A DNA stretch of 64,000 nt from an uncultured Oscillibacter sp. (lineage in GTDB: Bacteria; Bacillota; Clostridia; Oscillospirales; Oscillospiraceae). A program made the position numbers and the translations under genes. The stretch spans positions 1 through 64,000 of the forward strand of contig CAJTVF010000002.1 of assembly GCA_910579435.1 (NCBI GenBank), in the 5' to 3' direction. Below the pieces are notes generated by a model. It worked only from the letters and a program-made list of their open reading frames with translations. It was not told where the DNA came from and did not search any database. Positions 15,501 to 24,181 of this stretch are shown piece by piece (positions within the stretch are counted from its first letter, which is position 1; every line of letters starts with the position of its first letter).

Positions 15501-16403
15501 ATGAATTCCTTCGCACTGGCTTTGATGGTGTCCCTGGCGCTGTCCGCCCCCTTCTCCCCCGCCGTCACCGCCGCCGCCGTTCCGGAGCGGCCCGCCGTCC
15601 AGGCGCGGGAGGCTGTCCCGGAGGTTCCAGAAGTCCCAAAGGTCTATCCCTCCTCCCCGGAGGGTGCGCCGGTGACCTATGAGTTCCGCCTGCCGGTGCT
15701 GATGTACCACCACGTGGTCCCCGACGGGCAGAAGTGCAACGAGATGACCGTCACGGCGGGACGGCTGGAGCAGGACCTCCGGTGGCTGGCGGAGAACGGC
15801 TATGAGACCGTCCTCCCCCGGGAGCTGGCGGCGGGAGAGCCCCTGCCGGAAAAGCCCGTCCTCATCACCTTTGACGACGGCTACCGCAGCAATTACGAGC
15901 TGGCCTATCCCCTCCTCCAGAAGTACCAGGCCAGGGCCGCCATCGCCATCATGGTCTATATGCAGGACAACTGGGCCGAGGGCTTCCTCTCCTGGGACAT
16001 GTGCCGGGAGATGACCGCCTCCGGCCTGGTGGAAATCGGCTCCCACGGCTACGCCATCCACAACCTGGACGGGCGGATGGGGAACTTCGCCGCCGGGCAG
16101 GCCAACGGCGTCCAGCGGCGGAAGGGCGAGTCCGACGACGATTTCTACTGCCGGGTCCTGGAGGACCTGCGCTACAGTCACCAGCGCATTGCCATGGAAC
16201 TGGGGACGGCGCCCTCGTTCTTCGCCTATCCCTTCGGAAAGACGGACCCGGACGCGGACGCTTATTTGAAGAGCCTCTTTCCGGTGACGGTGGTGACCGG
16301 GCCGGGGAAATACGCCGCCGACCTCTCCAAGGGCTTGTGGCAGCTTCCCCGCTTCACCGTCACCATGAAGGCGGAGCCAAAGACTTTGCTGAAAGGCATC
16401 TGA
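15501..16403 (+). CDS. Secreted polysaccharide deacetylase (NodB/CE4 family)
   Basis: 300 aa. Signal peptide to about residue 26, a short Pro/Glu/Val-rich linker, then the NodB domain: LPVLMYHHVVPDG, metal-site Asp in LITFDDGYRSNY, the zinc histidines in IGSHGYAIHNL, and FAYPFGKTDPD. CE4 enzymes remove acetyl groups from GlcNAc or MurNAc in cell-wall polymers. It is the first gene after the phenylalanine-type T-box and lies 34 bases before pheS, so a cell-wall enzyme appears to be co-transcribed with a tRNA synthetase. RBS GAAAGGA precedes ATG 15501. Confidence 0.88.
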   Translation: MNSFALALMVSLALSAPFSPAVTAAAVPERPAVQAREAVPEVPEVPKVYPSSPEGAPVTYEFRLPVLMYHHVVPDGQKCNEMTVTAGRLEQDLRWLAENGYETVLPRELAAGEPLPEKPVLITFDDGYRSNYELAYPLLQKYQARAAIAIMVYMQDNWAEGFLSWDMCREMTASGLVEIGSHGYAIHNLDGRMGNFAAGQANGVQRRKGESDDDFYCRVLEDLRYSHQRIAMELGTAPSFFAYPFGKTDPDADAYLKSLFPVTVVTGPGKYAADLSKGLWQLPRFTVTMKAEPKTLLKGI

Positions 16404-16437
16404 AACCTATCACATCCAGAAAAAGGAGTATCACAAT

Positions 16438-17463
16438 ATGAAAGAACAGTTAGAAGCCATCCGCAGGGGGGCCCTGGAGGCCATCGCCGCCGCCCAGGAA
16501 ACCGCCGGGCTGGAGGCCCTCCGGGTCAAGTACCTGGGCAAGAAGGGCGAGCTCACCGCCGTTCTGAAGCAGATGGGCGGATTGTCCGCCGAGCTCCGCC
16601 CCGTCATGGGCCAGCTGGCCAACGACGTCCGCTCCAGCCTGGAGCAGGCCATCGAGGCCCAGTCCGGCGTCCTCTCCCGGAAGGCCCTGGAGGCCCGGCT
16701 GGCGGCGGAGGCCGTGGACGTGACCATTCCCGGCAAAAAGCCCATCATGGGCCACAAGCACCCCATGTATTCCGTGCTGGACGAGATGAAGGAAATCTTC
16801 CTGAACATGGGCTTTGAGATTATGGACGGCCCGGAGATTGAGCAGGCGGACTACAATTTCACCAAGCTCAACGCCCCGGAGAACCACCCCTCCCGGGACT
16901 GGACGGATACCTTCTACCTGACGGAGGACTCCTCCGTCCTCCTGCGGTCCCAGACCTCCCCCATGCAGATCCGGGCCATGGAGGGCTGCGGCGTCCCCAT
17001 CCGCATGATTTCCGCCGGGCGGGTGTACCGCAAGGACGAGGTGGACGCCACCCACTCCCCCATGTTCCACCAGATTGAGGGCCTGGTGGTGGACAAGGGC
17101 ATCACCATGGCGGACCTCAAGGGGACGCTGAACGCCGTTATCCAGGAGATTTACGGCCGGGACACCGCCACCCGTTTCCGCCCCCACCACTTCCCCTTTA
17201 CCGAGCCCAGCTGCGAGGTGGACATCCAGTGCCATAAATGCGGCGGCAAGGGCTGCCCCACCTGCAAGGGCGAGGGCTGGATCGAGATTCTGGGCGCGGG
17301 CATGGTCCACCCCAAGGTGCTGCAAAACTGCGGCATCGACCCGGAGGAGTACTCCGGCTTCGCCTTCGGCATGGGCCTGGAACGGCTGGCCCTGGGCCGC
17401 TATAAAATCAGCGACATGCGGCTGATTTTCGAAAACGACATCCGCTTCCTGGAACAGTTCTAA
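16438..17463 (+). CDS. pheS: Phenylalanyl-tRNA synthetase alpha subunit
   Basis: 341 aa. Catalytic subunit of the alpha2-beta2 enzyme that charges tRNA-Phe. N-terminal coiled coil (residues ~1-90), then the class II core: [17 protein letters not shown], motif 2 [20 protein letters not shown], and motif 3 [19 protein letters not shown] Cys-rich stretch [12 protein letters not shown] near residue 265 is normal for this family. ATG 16438 follows AAAAGGAG. The beta subunit gene is separated from it by an unrelated 119-aa gene. Confidence 0.97.
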   Translation: MKEQLEAIRRGALEAIAAAQETAGLEALRVKYLGKKGELTAVLKQMGGLSAELRPVMGQLANDVRSSLEQAIEAQSGVLSRKALEARLAAEAVDVTIPGKKPIMGHKHPMYSVLDEMKEIFLNMGFEIMDGPEIEQADYNFTKLNAPENHPSRDWTDTFYLTEDSSVLLRSQTSPMQIRAMEGCGVPIRMISAGRVYRKDEVDATHSPMFHQIEGLVVDKGITMADLKGTLNAVIQEIYGRDTATRFRPHHFPFTEPSCEVDIQCHKCGGKGCPTCKGEGWIEILGAGMVHPKVLQNCGIDPEEYSGFAFGMGLERLALGRYKISDMRLIFENDIRFLEQF

Positions 17464-17482
17464 AGAAACGGGGGAATTTGAC

Positions 17483-17842
17483 ATGGCGGATTATGTGTCG
17501 GTTTTCACCTGCAAAAACAAAGTGAGCCTTATGCTCCAGGCCAGCGACGGAACGGTGATGGCCCTGGGGGAGAAGCTGGGGGCCCTCTGCCCGGACGCCT
17601 ATATGAACGGCTACAACTGGGAGGCCCTGCTCCGGTACTATCTGGAGAAACACGCCCCGGACATCCTGGAGGGAATGGACCCGGACCCGGAGGCGGACAT
17701 GTACGAGACCCACTGGCCCCTGACCCCGGAAAACGAGGCAAAGGCCAAACGCTTTGAGGAAATCATCCGCTCCCTGGTGGAGCATGAGGAAGAGCTCTGC
17801 CGCCTCGTTCAGGAAGAGGGCGGCGAAATCGAGTGGGACTGA
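17483..17842 (+). CDS. Imm51-like small protein
   Basis: 119 aa, no signal or membrane segment. The central YMNGYNWEALLRYYLEKHAPDILEGMDPDPEADMY resembles the Imm51 immunity-protein family, which is otherwise found next to polymorphic toxins; this match is from memory of the family pattern. The C-terminus is Glu-rich. There is no toxin gene nearby. It lies 19 bases after pheS and 34 before pheT, so it is transcribed as part of the synthetase operon. It may be a domesticated relative with another role. Confidence 0.75.
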   Translation: MADYVSVFTCKNKVSLMLQASDGTVMALGEKLGALCPDAYMNGYNWEALLRYYLEKHAPDILEGMDPDPEADMYETHWPLTPENEAKAKRFEEIIRSLVEHEEELCRLVQEEGGEIEWD

Positions 17843-17876
17843 CCGCTCACCTTCACAGGAAAGAGGAGTTAAGAAT

Positions 17877-20579
17877 ATGAAGCTATCCCGTAAATGGTTA
17901 CAGGAATTTGTAGACATCGGCCCGGTCAGCGACCGGGACTTCGCCGAGGCCATGACCATCTCCGGCTCCAAGGTGGAGGTCACCGAGGACCTGGGGGCGG
18001 AGATTACAAACGTAGTCGCGGGCCGCGTCAAGGAGATGGAGCGCCATCCCGACAGCGACCATATGTGGGTCTGTCAGGTGGACGTTGGGGAACCGGAGCC
18101 GATCCAGATCGTCACCGGGGCCTGGAACATCCACAAGGGGGACCTGGTCCCCGTGGCCAAGCATAACTCCACCCTTCCCGGCGGCAAAAAAATCACCCGG
18201 GGCAAGCTGCGGGGCGTGGAGTCCAACGGCATGATGTGCGGTCTCCATGAGCTGGGCCTGGACGAGCGGGATTTCCCCTACGCCGCCGTCACCGCCGCCG
18301 CCCTGCTGAACGACTATAAGCCCATGGACCCGGAAAAGCCCTCCGTCCCGCTGGGCGTCACCCCAGGCTATAAAATCTTCGGCTCCGTCAAAGCCGCCTT
18401 TGTCACCAAGGCGGAGGCTCAGGAAGGCGGGCAGTTTCTCATAAGCTGCGACAGCGGCGGAACCTATCACACCATCACCACCTCCCTTGCCAACATCCAC
18501 GAACACGACACCCTGGCCCTGGACACGAAAACGGAGCGTATCTGCACCCTGGCGGACCTCCACGCGGAGCAGAGGGAGTTCCCCCACTGCATCCCCGACG
18601 GCATCTTCGTCCTTCATGAGGAGGGAATAAAGCCCGGCGACGATATCCGGCCCGTCATCGGCGCGGACGACCATGTGGTGGAGTTTGAAATCACCCCCAA
18701 CCGCCCCGACTGCCTCAGCGTCATCGGCCTGGCCCGGGAGGTGTCCGCCACCTTTGACAAGCCCTGCCGCTTCCATGAGCCTGTGGTGAAGGGCGGGGCG
18801 GAGGGCGTCCTGCCGGAGCTGCTGGACGTGGAGACCCCGGACCCGGACCTCTGCCCCCGGTACACCGCCCGGATGGTGCGGAACGTGAAGATTGGCCCTT
18901 CCCCCAAGTGGATGCGGGAGCGTCTGCGGAGCATGGGCGTCCGTCCCATCAACAACATTGTGGATATCACCAACTATGTCATGCTGGAATACGGCCAGCC
19001 CATGCACGCCTTTGACTACCGCTATGTGAAGGGTGGGAAGATCGTGGTCCGCCGGGCCCGGGACGGCGAGGAGCTGACCACTCTGGACGGCAATGTCTAC
19101 AAGCTCAACCCCAGCATGCTGGTCATCGCCGACGAGAACCGGGCCGTGGGCCTGGCGGGCATCATGGGCGGATTGAACAGCGAGATTGTGGGGGACACCG
19201 TGGACGTGGTGTTCGAGTCCGCCAACTTCGACGGAGCCTGCATCCGCAAGACCGCCCTGGCTCTGGGGAAGCGGACGGAGGCCTCCGCCAAGTTCGAGAA
19301 GGGCCTGGATATCCTGAATACGCTTCCCGCCGTCAACCGTGCCTGCGAGCTGGTGGAGCTGCTGGGCGCGGGCGAGGTGGTGGACGGCGTGATCGACATT
19401 CTGAACTACGTCCCCGAGCCCCGCGTCCTGCCTGTGGAGCCGGAGAAGATCAACGCCCTGCTGGGCGTCCATGTGGCGGAGAATGTAATGTACACCACCC
19501 TCCAGAAGCTGGGCTTCGAGACCGTCCGGGAACGGGGCAAGATGAAGGCGCCCTCCTGGCGGAGCGATGTGGAGGGCATGGCGGACCTGGCCGAGGAGGT
19601 AGCCCGTTTCTACGGCTACAACAAGATTCCCGACACCCTCTCCTCCGGCCTGAACGAGCGCCGGGGCTGGAACCCTGTCCAGCAGGCGGAGAACGCCGCC
19701 GGGGCCCTCTGCCGGGGGCTGGGCTACAGCGAAATCATCACCTATTCCTTTATCTCCCCCGCCTATTATGACAAAATCAACCTCCCGGCGGACTCCCCTC
19801 TCCGGGACTCCATGAAAATCCTGAACCCCCTGGGGGAGGATACCTCCATCATGCGCACCACCACCCTGCCCTCCATGCTGGAGATCCTGGCCCGGAACTG
19901 CCACTACCGGAACAAATCCGTCCGGCTTTACGAGCTGGGCCGGACCTACTTCGCCAAAAACGACGGCTCCGGCATGGCCGACGAGCCCAAGGTGCTGTCC
20001 CTGGGGGCCTACGGCGGCGGCATGGACTTCTTTGAGCTGAAGGGGGCTGTGGAAGCCGTGCTGGCGGGCCTGCGCATCGGGGACGCCCGCTTTGAGGCGG
20101 AGGCCGGGAACCCCTCCTACCATCCGGGCCGCTGCGCCAGAATCTACCGGGGAGAGCGCCTTCTGGGCATTCTGGGCCAGATTCACCCCGCCGTGGCGGA
20201 GAACTACGATGTGGACTGCGAGCTCTACGCCGCGGAGCTGGACTTCAGCGCCCTCTTTGAGGGCATGGGCGGCACGCCCGTCTACCAGCCCCTGCCCCGC
20301 TTCCCCGCCGTCACCCGGGACATCGCCCTGGTCTGCGACAAGAGCCTCCCGGTGGCCAAGCTGGAGGACTGCATCCGCCGGGGCGCCAAGGGCCTCTTAA
20401 AGGCCGTCACCCTCTTCGACGTGTACACCGGCAAGGGCGTGCCCGAGGGGAAAAAGAGCGTGGCTTTCAGCCTGGAGCTCCGCTCCGACGACCGCAGCCT
20501 CACCGCCCAGGAGGCCGACGAGGACGTGAAAGGCATCCTGGACCTGCTTGCCAGGGAGCTGGATTCCGTTCTCCGGTAA
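17877..20579 (+). CDS. pheT: Phenylalanyl-tRNA synthetase beta subunit, with insertion
   Basis: 900 aa, about 100 longer than the usual 790-810. Order: N-terminal domain (MKLSRKWLQEFVDI), EMAP-type tRNA-binding OB fold (RHPDSDHMWVCQVDVG, IVTGAWNIHKGD), an extra segment at about residues 142-240, the B3/B4 editing domain (EFEITPNRPDCLSVIG), B5, the catalytic-like core and the C-terminal ferredoxin-fold anticodon-binding domain (YQPLPRFPAVTRDIALVCD). The insert contains FGSVKAAFVTKAEAQ, ISCDSGG and LANIHEHDTL, reminiscent of a degenerate second OB fold. ATG 17877 has AGAGGAG; the longer reading frame upstream overlaps the preceding gene. Confidence 0.96.
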   Translation: MKLSRKWLQEFVDIGPVSDRDFAEAMTISGSKVEVTEDLGAEITNVVAGRVKEMERHPDSDHMWVCQVDVGEPEPIQIVTGAWNIHKGDLVPVAKHNSTLPGGKKITRGKLRGVESNGMMCGLHELGLDERDFPYAAVTAAALLNDYKPMDPEKPSVPLGVTPGYKIFGSVKAAFVTKAEAQEGGQFLISCDSGGTYHTITTSLANIHEHDTLALDTKTERICTLADLHAEQREFPHCIPDGIFVLHEEGIKPGDDIRPVIGADDHVVEFEITPNRPDCLSVIGLAREVSATFDKPCRFHEPVVKGGAEGVLPELLDVETPDPDLCPRYTARMVRNVKIGPSPKWMRERLRSMGVRPINNIVDITNYVMLEYGQPMHAFDYRYVKGGKIVVRRARDGEELTTLDGNVYKLNPSMLVIADENRAVGLAGIMGGLNSEIVGDTVDVVFESANFDGACIRKTALALGKRTEASAKFEKGLDILNTLPAVNRACELVELLGAGEVVDGVIDILNYVPEPRVLPVEPEKINALLGVHVAENVMYTTLQKLGFETVRERGKMKAPSWRSDVEGMADLAEEVARFYGYNKIPDTLSSGLNERRGWNPVQQAENAAGALCRGLGYSEIITYSFISPAYYDKINLPADSPLRDSMKILNPLGEDTSIMRTTTLPSMLEILARNCHYRNKSVRLYELGRTYFAKNDGSGMADEPKVLSLGAYGGGMDFFELKGAVEAVLAGLRIGDARFEAEAGNPSYHPGRCARIYRGERLLGILGQIHPAVAENYDVDCELYAAELDFSALFEGMGGTPVYQPLPRFPAVTRDIALVCDKSLPVAKLEDCIRRGAKGLLKAVTLFDVYTGKGVPEGKKSVAFSLELRSDDRSLTAQEADEDVKGILDLLARELDSVLR

Positions 20580-20631
20580 AGTCCGGCGGGCTTTCCAGTA
20601 AAAATCTTTCGTAAAAATCCCGCCGAAACTC

Positions 20632-20660
20632 TTTACAGTCCGGGAAAAATCGAGTATACT
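20632..20660 (+). promoter_or_regulatory. Sigma-A promoter of ireB
   Basis: TTTACA at 20632-20637, 17-nt spacer, TATACT at 20655-20660, 33 bases before the ireB start. Confidence 0.7.
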
Positions 20661-20692
20661 AGGACGTAACCAGAAAGGAAGGTGGTGTACCT

Positions 20693-20938
20693 ATGGACGA
20701 TTTCACCAGAAAGTTCAGTCTCGCTTTGGAAAAGGATGAGGAGATTCATCAGATCCTCTCCACAGTTTACAAATCCCTGGAGGAGAAGGGCTATAACCCC
20801 ATCAATCAGATCGTGGGCTATATCCTGTCCGAGGACCCCACCTATATCACCAACCACAACAACGCCCGGACCCTGATCCGCAAGATCGACCGGGACGAGC
20901 TGTTGCAGGTGCTGGTGCGGAAGTATCTGGGTCAGTAA
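20693..20938 (+). CDS. ireB: IreB family regulatory phosphoprotein (UPF0297)
   Basis: 81 aa, full length. The family pattern is clear: [54 protein letters not shown] and LVRKYL. In Enterococcus IreB is a substrate of the Ser/Thr kinase IreK and modulates cephalosporin resistance. In most Firmicutes it stands next to ruvX and often alaS; here it is monocistronic with its own promoter and terminator. Confidence 0.95.
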   Translation: MDDFTRKFSLALEKDEEIHQILSTVYKSLEEKGYNPINQIVGYILSEDPTYITNHNNARTLIRKIDRDELLQVLVRKYLGQ

Positions 20939-20975
20939 CAAAAAGAGTTACAAATTGTCATCAATTTCGACGCGC

Positions 20976-21035
20976 ATCCCGTGGAAGACGGCTGTTCGCC
21001 CCCAAAGGCGGCGGCTGGATTCCACGGGATTTTTG
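20976..21035 (+). terminator. Terminator with an extended stem
   Basis: ATCCCGTGGAA (20976-20986) pairs with TTCCACGGGAT (21020-21030), followed by a T-run, with an inner GC-rich arm (CGCC-GGCG). The 33-nt inner part is larger than usual, so a small structured RNA ending in a terminator is an alternative. Confidence 0.65.
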
Positions 21036-21099
21036 CGCTTTTTGTCAGAAGTGCCATAATATCTCCTCGTTTTTTCGTCAAAACGCTCAACGCAGAATG

Positions 21100-21128
21100 T
21101 TGACAAAACGGGAAAAAGATGTTACAAT
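21100..21128 (+). promoter_or_regulatory. Sigma-A promoter
   Basis: Consensus TTGACA at 21100-21105, 17-nt spacer, TACAAT at 21123-21128, ahead of the 102-aa conserved gene at 21160. Confidence 0.75.
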
Positions 21129-21159
21129 TTGGTTACAAAATTCTTGAGGGAGGTTTTTT

Positions 21160-21468
21160 ATGGCTGGGAGCAAGAACAGCAAAACCGAGGGCCTCGTATA
21201 CAAGGGCCATCCGCTTCGCCGGGCAGGGAACCTGATTTACTACGGCACGATGGCTGAAAAATATATTATCATGATGCAGGTGCTGGAGACGAAGAAGGAG
21301 CAGGACCTGGACCTGGCCTCCAAGGTCTCCATCCAGCTCCAGCTCACGGACCCAGATCTGAAATCCCGGGACCGTGTGGTCAAGAAGAGCGAAAAGGACA
21401 GCCTCTACGCGGCGATGGACATTGCCACCGTCTGGCTGAACCGGGCTCTGGCGGGCAAGGAGAAATAA
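21160..21468 (+). CDS. Conserved hypothetical protein
   Basis: 102 aa, soluble, very basic N-terminus (MAGSKNSKTEGLVYKGHPLR). It contains IYYGTMAEKYIIMMQVLETK and a charged SRDRVVKKSEKDSL segment near the end. I do not recognise the family; it looks like a small intracellular protein, perhaps of the kind conserved across Oscillospiraceae. Strong promoter and RBS (GGGAGG, ATG 21160) suggest real, well-expressed coding. It is 57 bases upstream of the NlpC/P60 gene and may be co-transcribed. Confidence 0.8.
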   Translation: MAGSKNSKTEGLVYKGHPLRRAGNLIYYGTMAEKYIIMMQVLETKKEQDLDLASKVSIQLQLTDPDLKSRDRVVKKSEKDSLYAAMDIATVWLNRALAGKEK

Positions 21469-21525
21469 AGCCGGCCGCTTACCCCAACCGTTTTACAAAA
21501 GATACGAGAAAGGAAGCAACCACTT

Positions 21526-22437
21526 ATGAATCGACTTGCAGGAAAAGCCGCCAAGATTCTGGCGCTCACCCTGATTACCATGCTGTTCCTGGCCATCACG
21601 GCCTTCGCCGCCGACGGCGACCCCCTGGTGGTGGGCATCGGCAAGACCACCGGCTCCTCCCTCCGCCTCCGGTCGGAGCCCTCTCTGGACGCCTCCGTCA
21701 TCACCATGCTGGACAAGGACTGGATCATCGCCGTGCTGAGCGAGGAGAACGGCTGGTACCAGGTGGCTCACAACGGGAAAACCGGCTACGTCTCCGCCGA
21801 CTTCTTCACCAAGGATGAGGCCACCGAGTTCGAGTACTATGGCCGGATCAACGCCCGGGGCGTCAACGTCCGGGCCGAGGGAAACCTAGACGCCGAAATC
21901 GTCAACAACCTGGGCCTGAACAGCGGCGTCACCGTCGTTGGAATCGAAAACGGATGGTATAAGATTACCGGACAATATGGCGACGGCTATGTCCGCAGCG
22001 ACTACATAAGCCTGACCAATGAGACCCCCCTGACCCCCGGCGCCAGCGTGGGCGACAGCAACATCGTGGACTTCGCCCGGCAGTTCCTGGGCACCCGGTA
22101 CGCTTACGGCGGCGCGGCCCCCGGCGGCTTCGACTGCTCCGGCTTTACCATGTATGTGTACAAGCAGTTCGGCGTCTCCCTCCCCCACAGCGCTACCAGC
22201 CAGTGGCAGAGCGGCCTGGGCACCCGGGTTTACAGCCTGGGCGAGCTCCAGCCCGGCGACCTGGTCTTCTTCAACGACCCGGCCCGCAACGCCGGCAAGG
22301 CGTGCTCCCACGCGGGCATCTACGTGGGCGGCGGCCAGATGATTCACTCCTCCTCCTCCCGGAGCGGCGGCGTGATTTACTCCGACCTGACCGACGGCTA
22401 CTACAATACATACTTCGTGGGCGGCATCCATATCTGA
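21526..22437 (+). CDS. Secreted SH3-SH3-NlpC/P60 cell-wall hydrolase
   Basis: 303 aa. Signal peptide with cleavage near AFA-A (residue ~28). Two bacterial SH3 domains at about residues 38-95 (SSLRLRSEPSLDASVITMLDKD) and 103-160 (GVNVRAEGNLDAEIVNNLG). The NlpC/P60 peptidase follows, with the catalytic Cys in GGFDCSGFTMYVYKQFG, His in CSHAGIYVGGGQMIH, and PGDLVFF between. Such enzymes cut the D-gamma-Glu-diamino acid bond of peptidoglycan stem peptides. ATG 21526 follows AGAAAGGAAG. Ends before a clean terminator. Confidence 0.93.
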   Translation: MNRLAGKAAKILALTLITMLFLAITAFAADGDPLVVGIGKTTGSSLRLRSEPSLDASVITMLDKDWIIAVLSEENGWYQVAHNGKTGYVSADFFTKDEATEFEYYGRINARGVNVRAEGNLDAEIVNNLGLNSGVTVVGIENGWYKITGQYGDGYVRSDYISLTNETPLTPGASVGDSNIVDFARQFLGTRYAYGGAAPGGFDCSGFTMYVYKQFGVSLPHSATSQWQSGLGTRVYSLGELQPGDLVFFNDPARNAGKACSHAGIYVGGGQMIHSSSSRSGGVIYSDLTDGYYNTYFVGGIHI

Positions 22438-22452
22438 TTTTGGGACAAGCTG

Positions 22453-22484
22453 AGACGGCACGGTTTTCACCGTGCCGTCTTTTT
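22453..22484 (+). terminator. Rho-independent terminator
   Basis: AGACGGCACGG-TTTTCA-CCGTGCCGTCT followed by TTTT; separates the hydrolase from the convergent anti-sigma gene. Confidence 0.85.
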
Positions 22485-22496
22485 GCGCGTGTGGGT

Positions 22497-23504
22497 TCAG
22501 CAGATGGGGACCTCCACGCCGTTCCAGCGGACGCAGACCGCTTTGCTCAGATCGATGGGGGCCTCGAAGGGGCCATAGGATTCGTACCAGCACTCGTCGT
22601 CCCGGCCGCTCCCCACGGTGTTGTCCAGATAAATTTCCTTGCCGTCCGCCATCACCACAGAAATCTCCAAGGGAGGAGAGAGGAGCGTGTTGTCCTCCGC
22701 TCCGCGGGCCCAGCTGGAGCGGTAATACAGCCCCAGGGGGGACACGCGCAGGGCGTCCAGTGTCACGGTCCCAAAGCGTTCGTCCTCCACGGTGACGCCG
22801 GTGGTATCCAGCGACCGGCTCTCCCCATTGCCGGTCCCGATGTTGAAATCCCAGCTTCCGCTGAGGACGGGGGTATAGATCTTATCCGGGCTTTGGACCC
22901 AGAGACCGGGGATGTGGAGTATCTTGTCTGTCCCATCAGAGAAATTCACGCCCTCGGCGGGCCAGAGACGAATGACGGCGGTCAGGACCTGGCTGTCCCC
23001 GGCGCGGGGCATCCATTCAAATTCCAAATCCCCCCGGATGTCGTTCCCGGCGCCATCCAGCAGGGTTATGCTCTCCCTGGTGTCGGGATTAAAGAGCTGG
23101 TAATAGCCCTCGTCCTCGCCATAATCCGGCAGGACCGTGCCCTCCGGGGCGCGGATCTCCAGCATCAGATAGTAGAAGTCCTGATCCCCAAAGGCCGCCA
23201 GGGGGGTCATGGTGGTCCCGTTGGACTCCGCCGCCGGGAGCTCCCGGCTCAGGGTCTCGATGACCTCCTGCTGGTCCTCGTCCAGGCGTCCGAAGTACTG
23301 GTCCCACAGGGTCCCCGCCGCCACGGCGGAGCCGATCAGCGCCGCCGCCGCCAGGGCTGCCGCCATGCCGAGCTTGGCCCAGTTCACAGGCCGGCGGACG
23401 GGCGGCGCGGCCTCCGCTCTCATCAGGGCGTCCGTCAGGGCCTCCCGGCCCGCGGGGGTGAAGGACACCCGGTCCAATTCAGTCCGAAACGCATTCTTGT
23501 CCAT
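22497..23504 (-). CDS. Membrane-anchored anti-sigma factor, DUF4179-like
   Basis: 335 aa. Cytoplasmic residues 1-43, one membrane segment at about 44-64 (GMAAALAAAALIGSAVAAG), extracellular remainder of beta-rich character (DQYFGRLDEDQQEVIETL, WMPRAGDSQVLTAVIRL). This is the layout of DUF4179-type proteins encoded with ECF sigma factors. The start at 23504 overlaps the sigma-factor gene by 26 bases, so the two are translated as a coupled pair and the protein probably restrains that sigma factor. The extracellular signal is unknown. Confidence 0.82.
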   Translation of the reverse strand: MDKNAFRTELDRVSFTPAGREALTDALMRAEAAPPVRRPVNWAKLGMAAALAAAALIGSAVAAGTLWDQYFGRLDEDQQEVIETLSRELPAAESNGTTMTPLAAFGDQDFYYLMLEIRAPEGTVLPDYGEDEGYYQLFNPDTRESITLLDGAGNDIRGDLEFEWMPRAGDSQVLTAVIRLWPAEGVNFSDGTDKILHIPGLWVQSPDKIYTPVLSGSWDFNIGTGNGESRSLDTTGVTVEDERFGTVTLDALRVSPLGLYYRSSWARGAEDNTLLSPPLEISVVMADGKEIYLDNTVGSGRDDECWYESYGPFEAPIDLSKAVCVRWNGVEVPIC

Positions 23505-24060
23505 AGCTGCCTCCTAACATGATCCTCAGCTTCGCCTTGCCCCGGTAGAGCCAGGTGCTGACCTGGGCGGGCCGGCAGCCCAGCAGGGCGGCGATCTCGT
23601 CAACTCCGTATTCCTCGTAATAGCGCAGGTACACCGCCTGGCGGTACTTCTCCGGCAGGGCCAGCACCGCCTCCAGCACCGGGCTCTCCCCCGGCTCCGG
23701 CATGGTGACCGCCGCGTCCGCCGCCGCCTCGAGAGAGACCCGCTTCCGGGCCCAGGCGGATTTTTTCAGGTCCTTGCAGCAGTTGATGGTCACCCGCAGA
23801 AGAAAAGACCGCTCTCGATCAGGCTCGTCGAAACGCTGGGGATGGGTGAGCATTTTCAGGAGCACGGTCTGGCAGACATCCTGGGCGTCCTGGGGGCTGC
23901 CGGTCCAGGTGTACGCCACCCGGAGGATCACGTCCGACCAGCGATTCACCAGCGCCTCCGCCTCCTGACGGGTATAGGTGATTTGTTCCGTAGTATCATC
24001 TCCTTTTGAACGGGCCGTTCTGTTGATAAAACGAATCAGGGGCGGAAAATCTCGCAGCAT
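23479..24060 (-). CDS. ECF-type RNA polymerase sigma factor
   Basis: About 193 aa from the ATG at 24060. Region 2 (ALVNRWSDVILRVAYTWTG, AQDVCQTVLLKML) and region 4 (LPEKYRQAVYLRYYEEYGVDEIAALLGCRPAQVSTWLYRGKAKL) are clear. The start is uncertain: the best Shine-Dalgarno (AAAGGAG, minus strand near 24000) is followed directly by an ATG in the wrong frame, while the in-frame ATG at 24060 has no good RBS. A longer frame reaching 24282 would overlap the divergent gene and is unlikely. Overlaps its anti-sigma gene by 26 bases. Confidence 0.88.
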   Translation of the reverse strand: MLRDFPPLIRFINRTARSKGDDTTEQITYTRQEAEALVNRWSDVILRVAYTWTGSPQDAQDVCQTVLLKMLTHPQRFDEPDRERSFLLRVTINCCKDLKKSAWARKRVSLEAAADAAVTMPEPGESPVLEAVLALPEKYRQAVYLRYYEEYGVDEIAALLGCRPAQVSTWLYRGKAKLRIMLGGSYGQECVSD

Positions 24061-24077
24061 CCGGGAAAATTTTTCGC

Positions 24078-24126
24078 GCAACCGGGCCGGTTGCGGGGCC
24101 GGTTGGTGGACGCAACCGGCGCAACC
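24078..24126. promoter_or_regulatory. Cluster of GCAACCGG repeats in a divergent promoter region
   Basis: GCAACCGG occurs at 24078-24085, inverted at 24087-24094, near-inverted at 24099-24106, direct at 24112-24119, with a partial GCAACC at 24121. The copies run up to the likely -10 element TATACT (24130-24135) of the XRE-Big2 gene and lie upstream of the sigma-factor gene. The arrangement suits binding of a dimeric regulator, perhaps the XRE protein itself. Confidence 0.5.
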
Positions 24127-24181
24127 TGCTATACTGAGGCCATGAAACATGTTTCGGAAACACTGGAAGGAGGATATACCC

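Noticed and set aside
15221-15682. 153-codon frame upstream of the deacetylase
   Set aside because: It reads through the T-box leader and terminator; Arg/Pro/Gly-rich and not protein-like.
20976-21035. Possible 6S-like or other small RNA
   Set aside because: The stem plus T-run is explained by a terminator, and I could not match the central bubble expected of 6S RNA.
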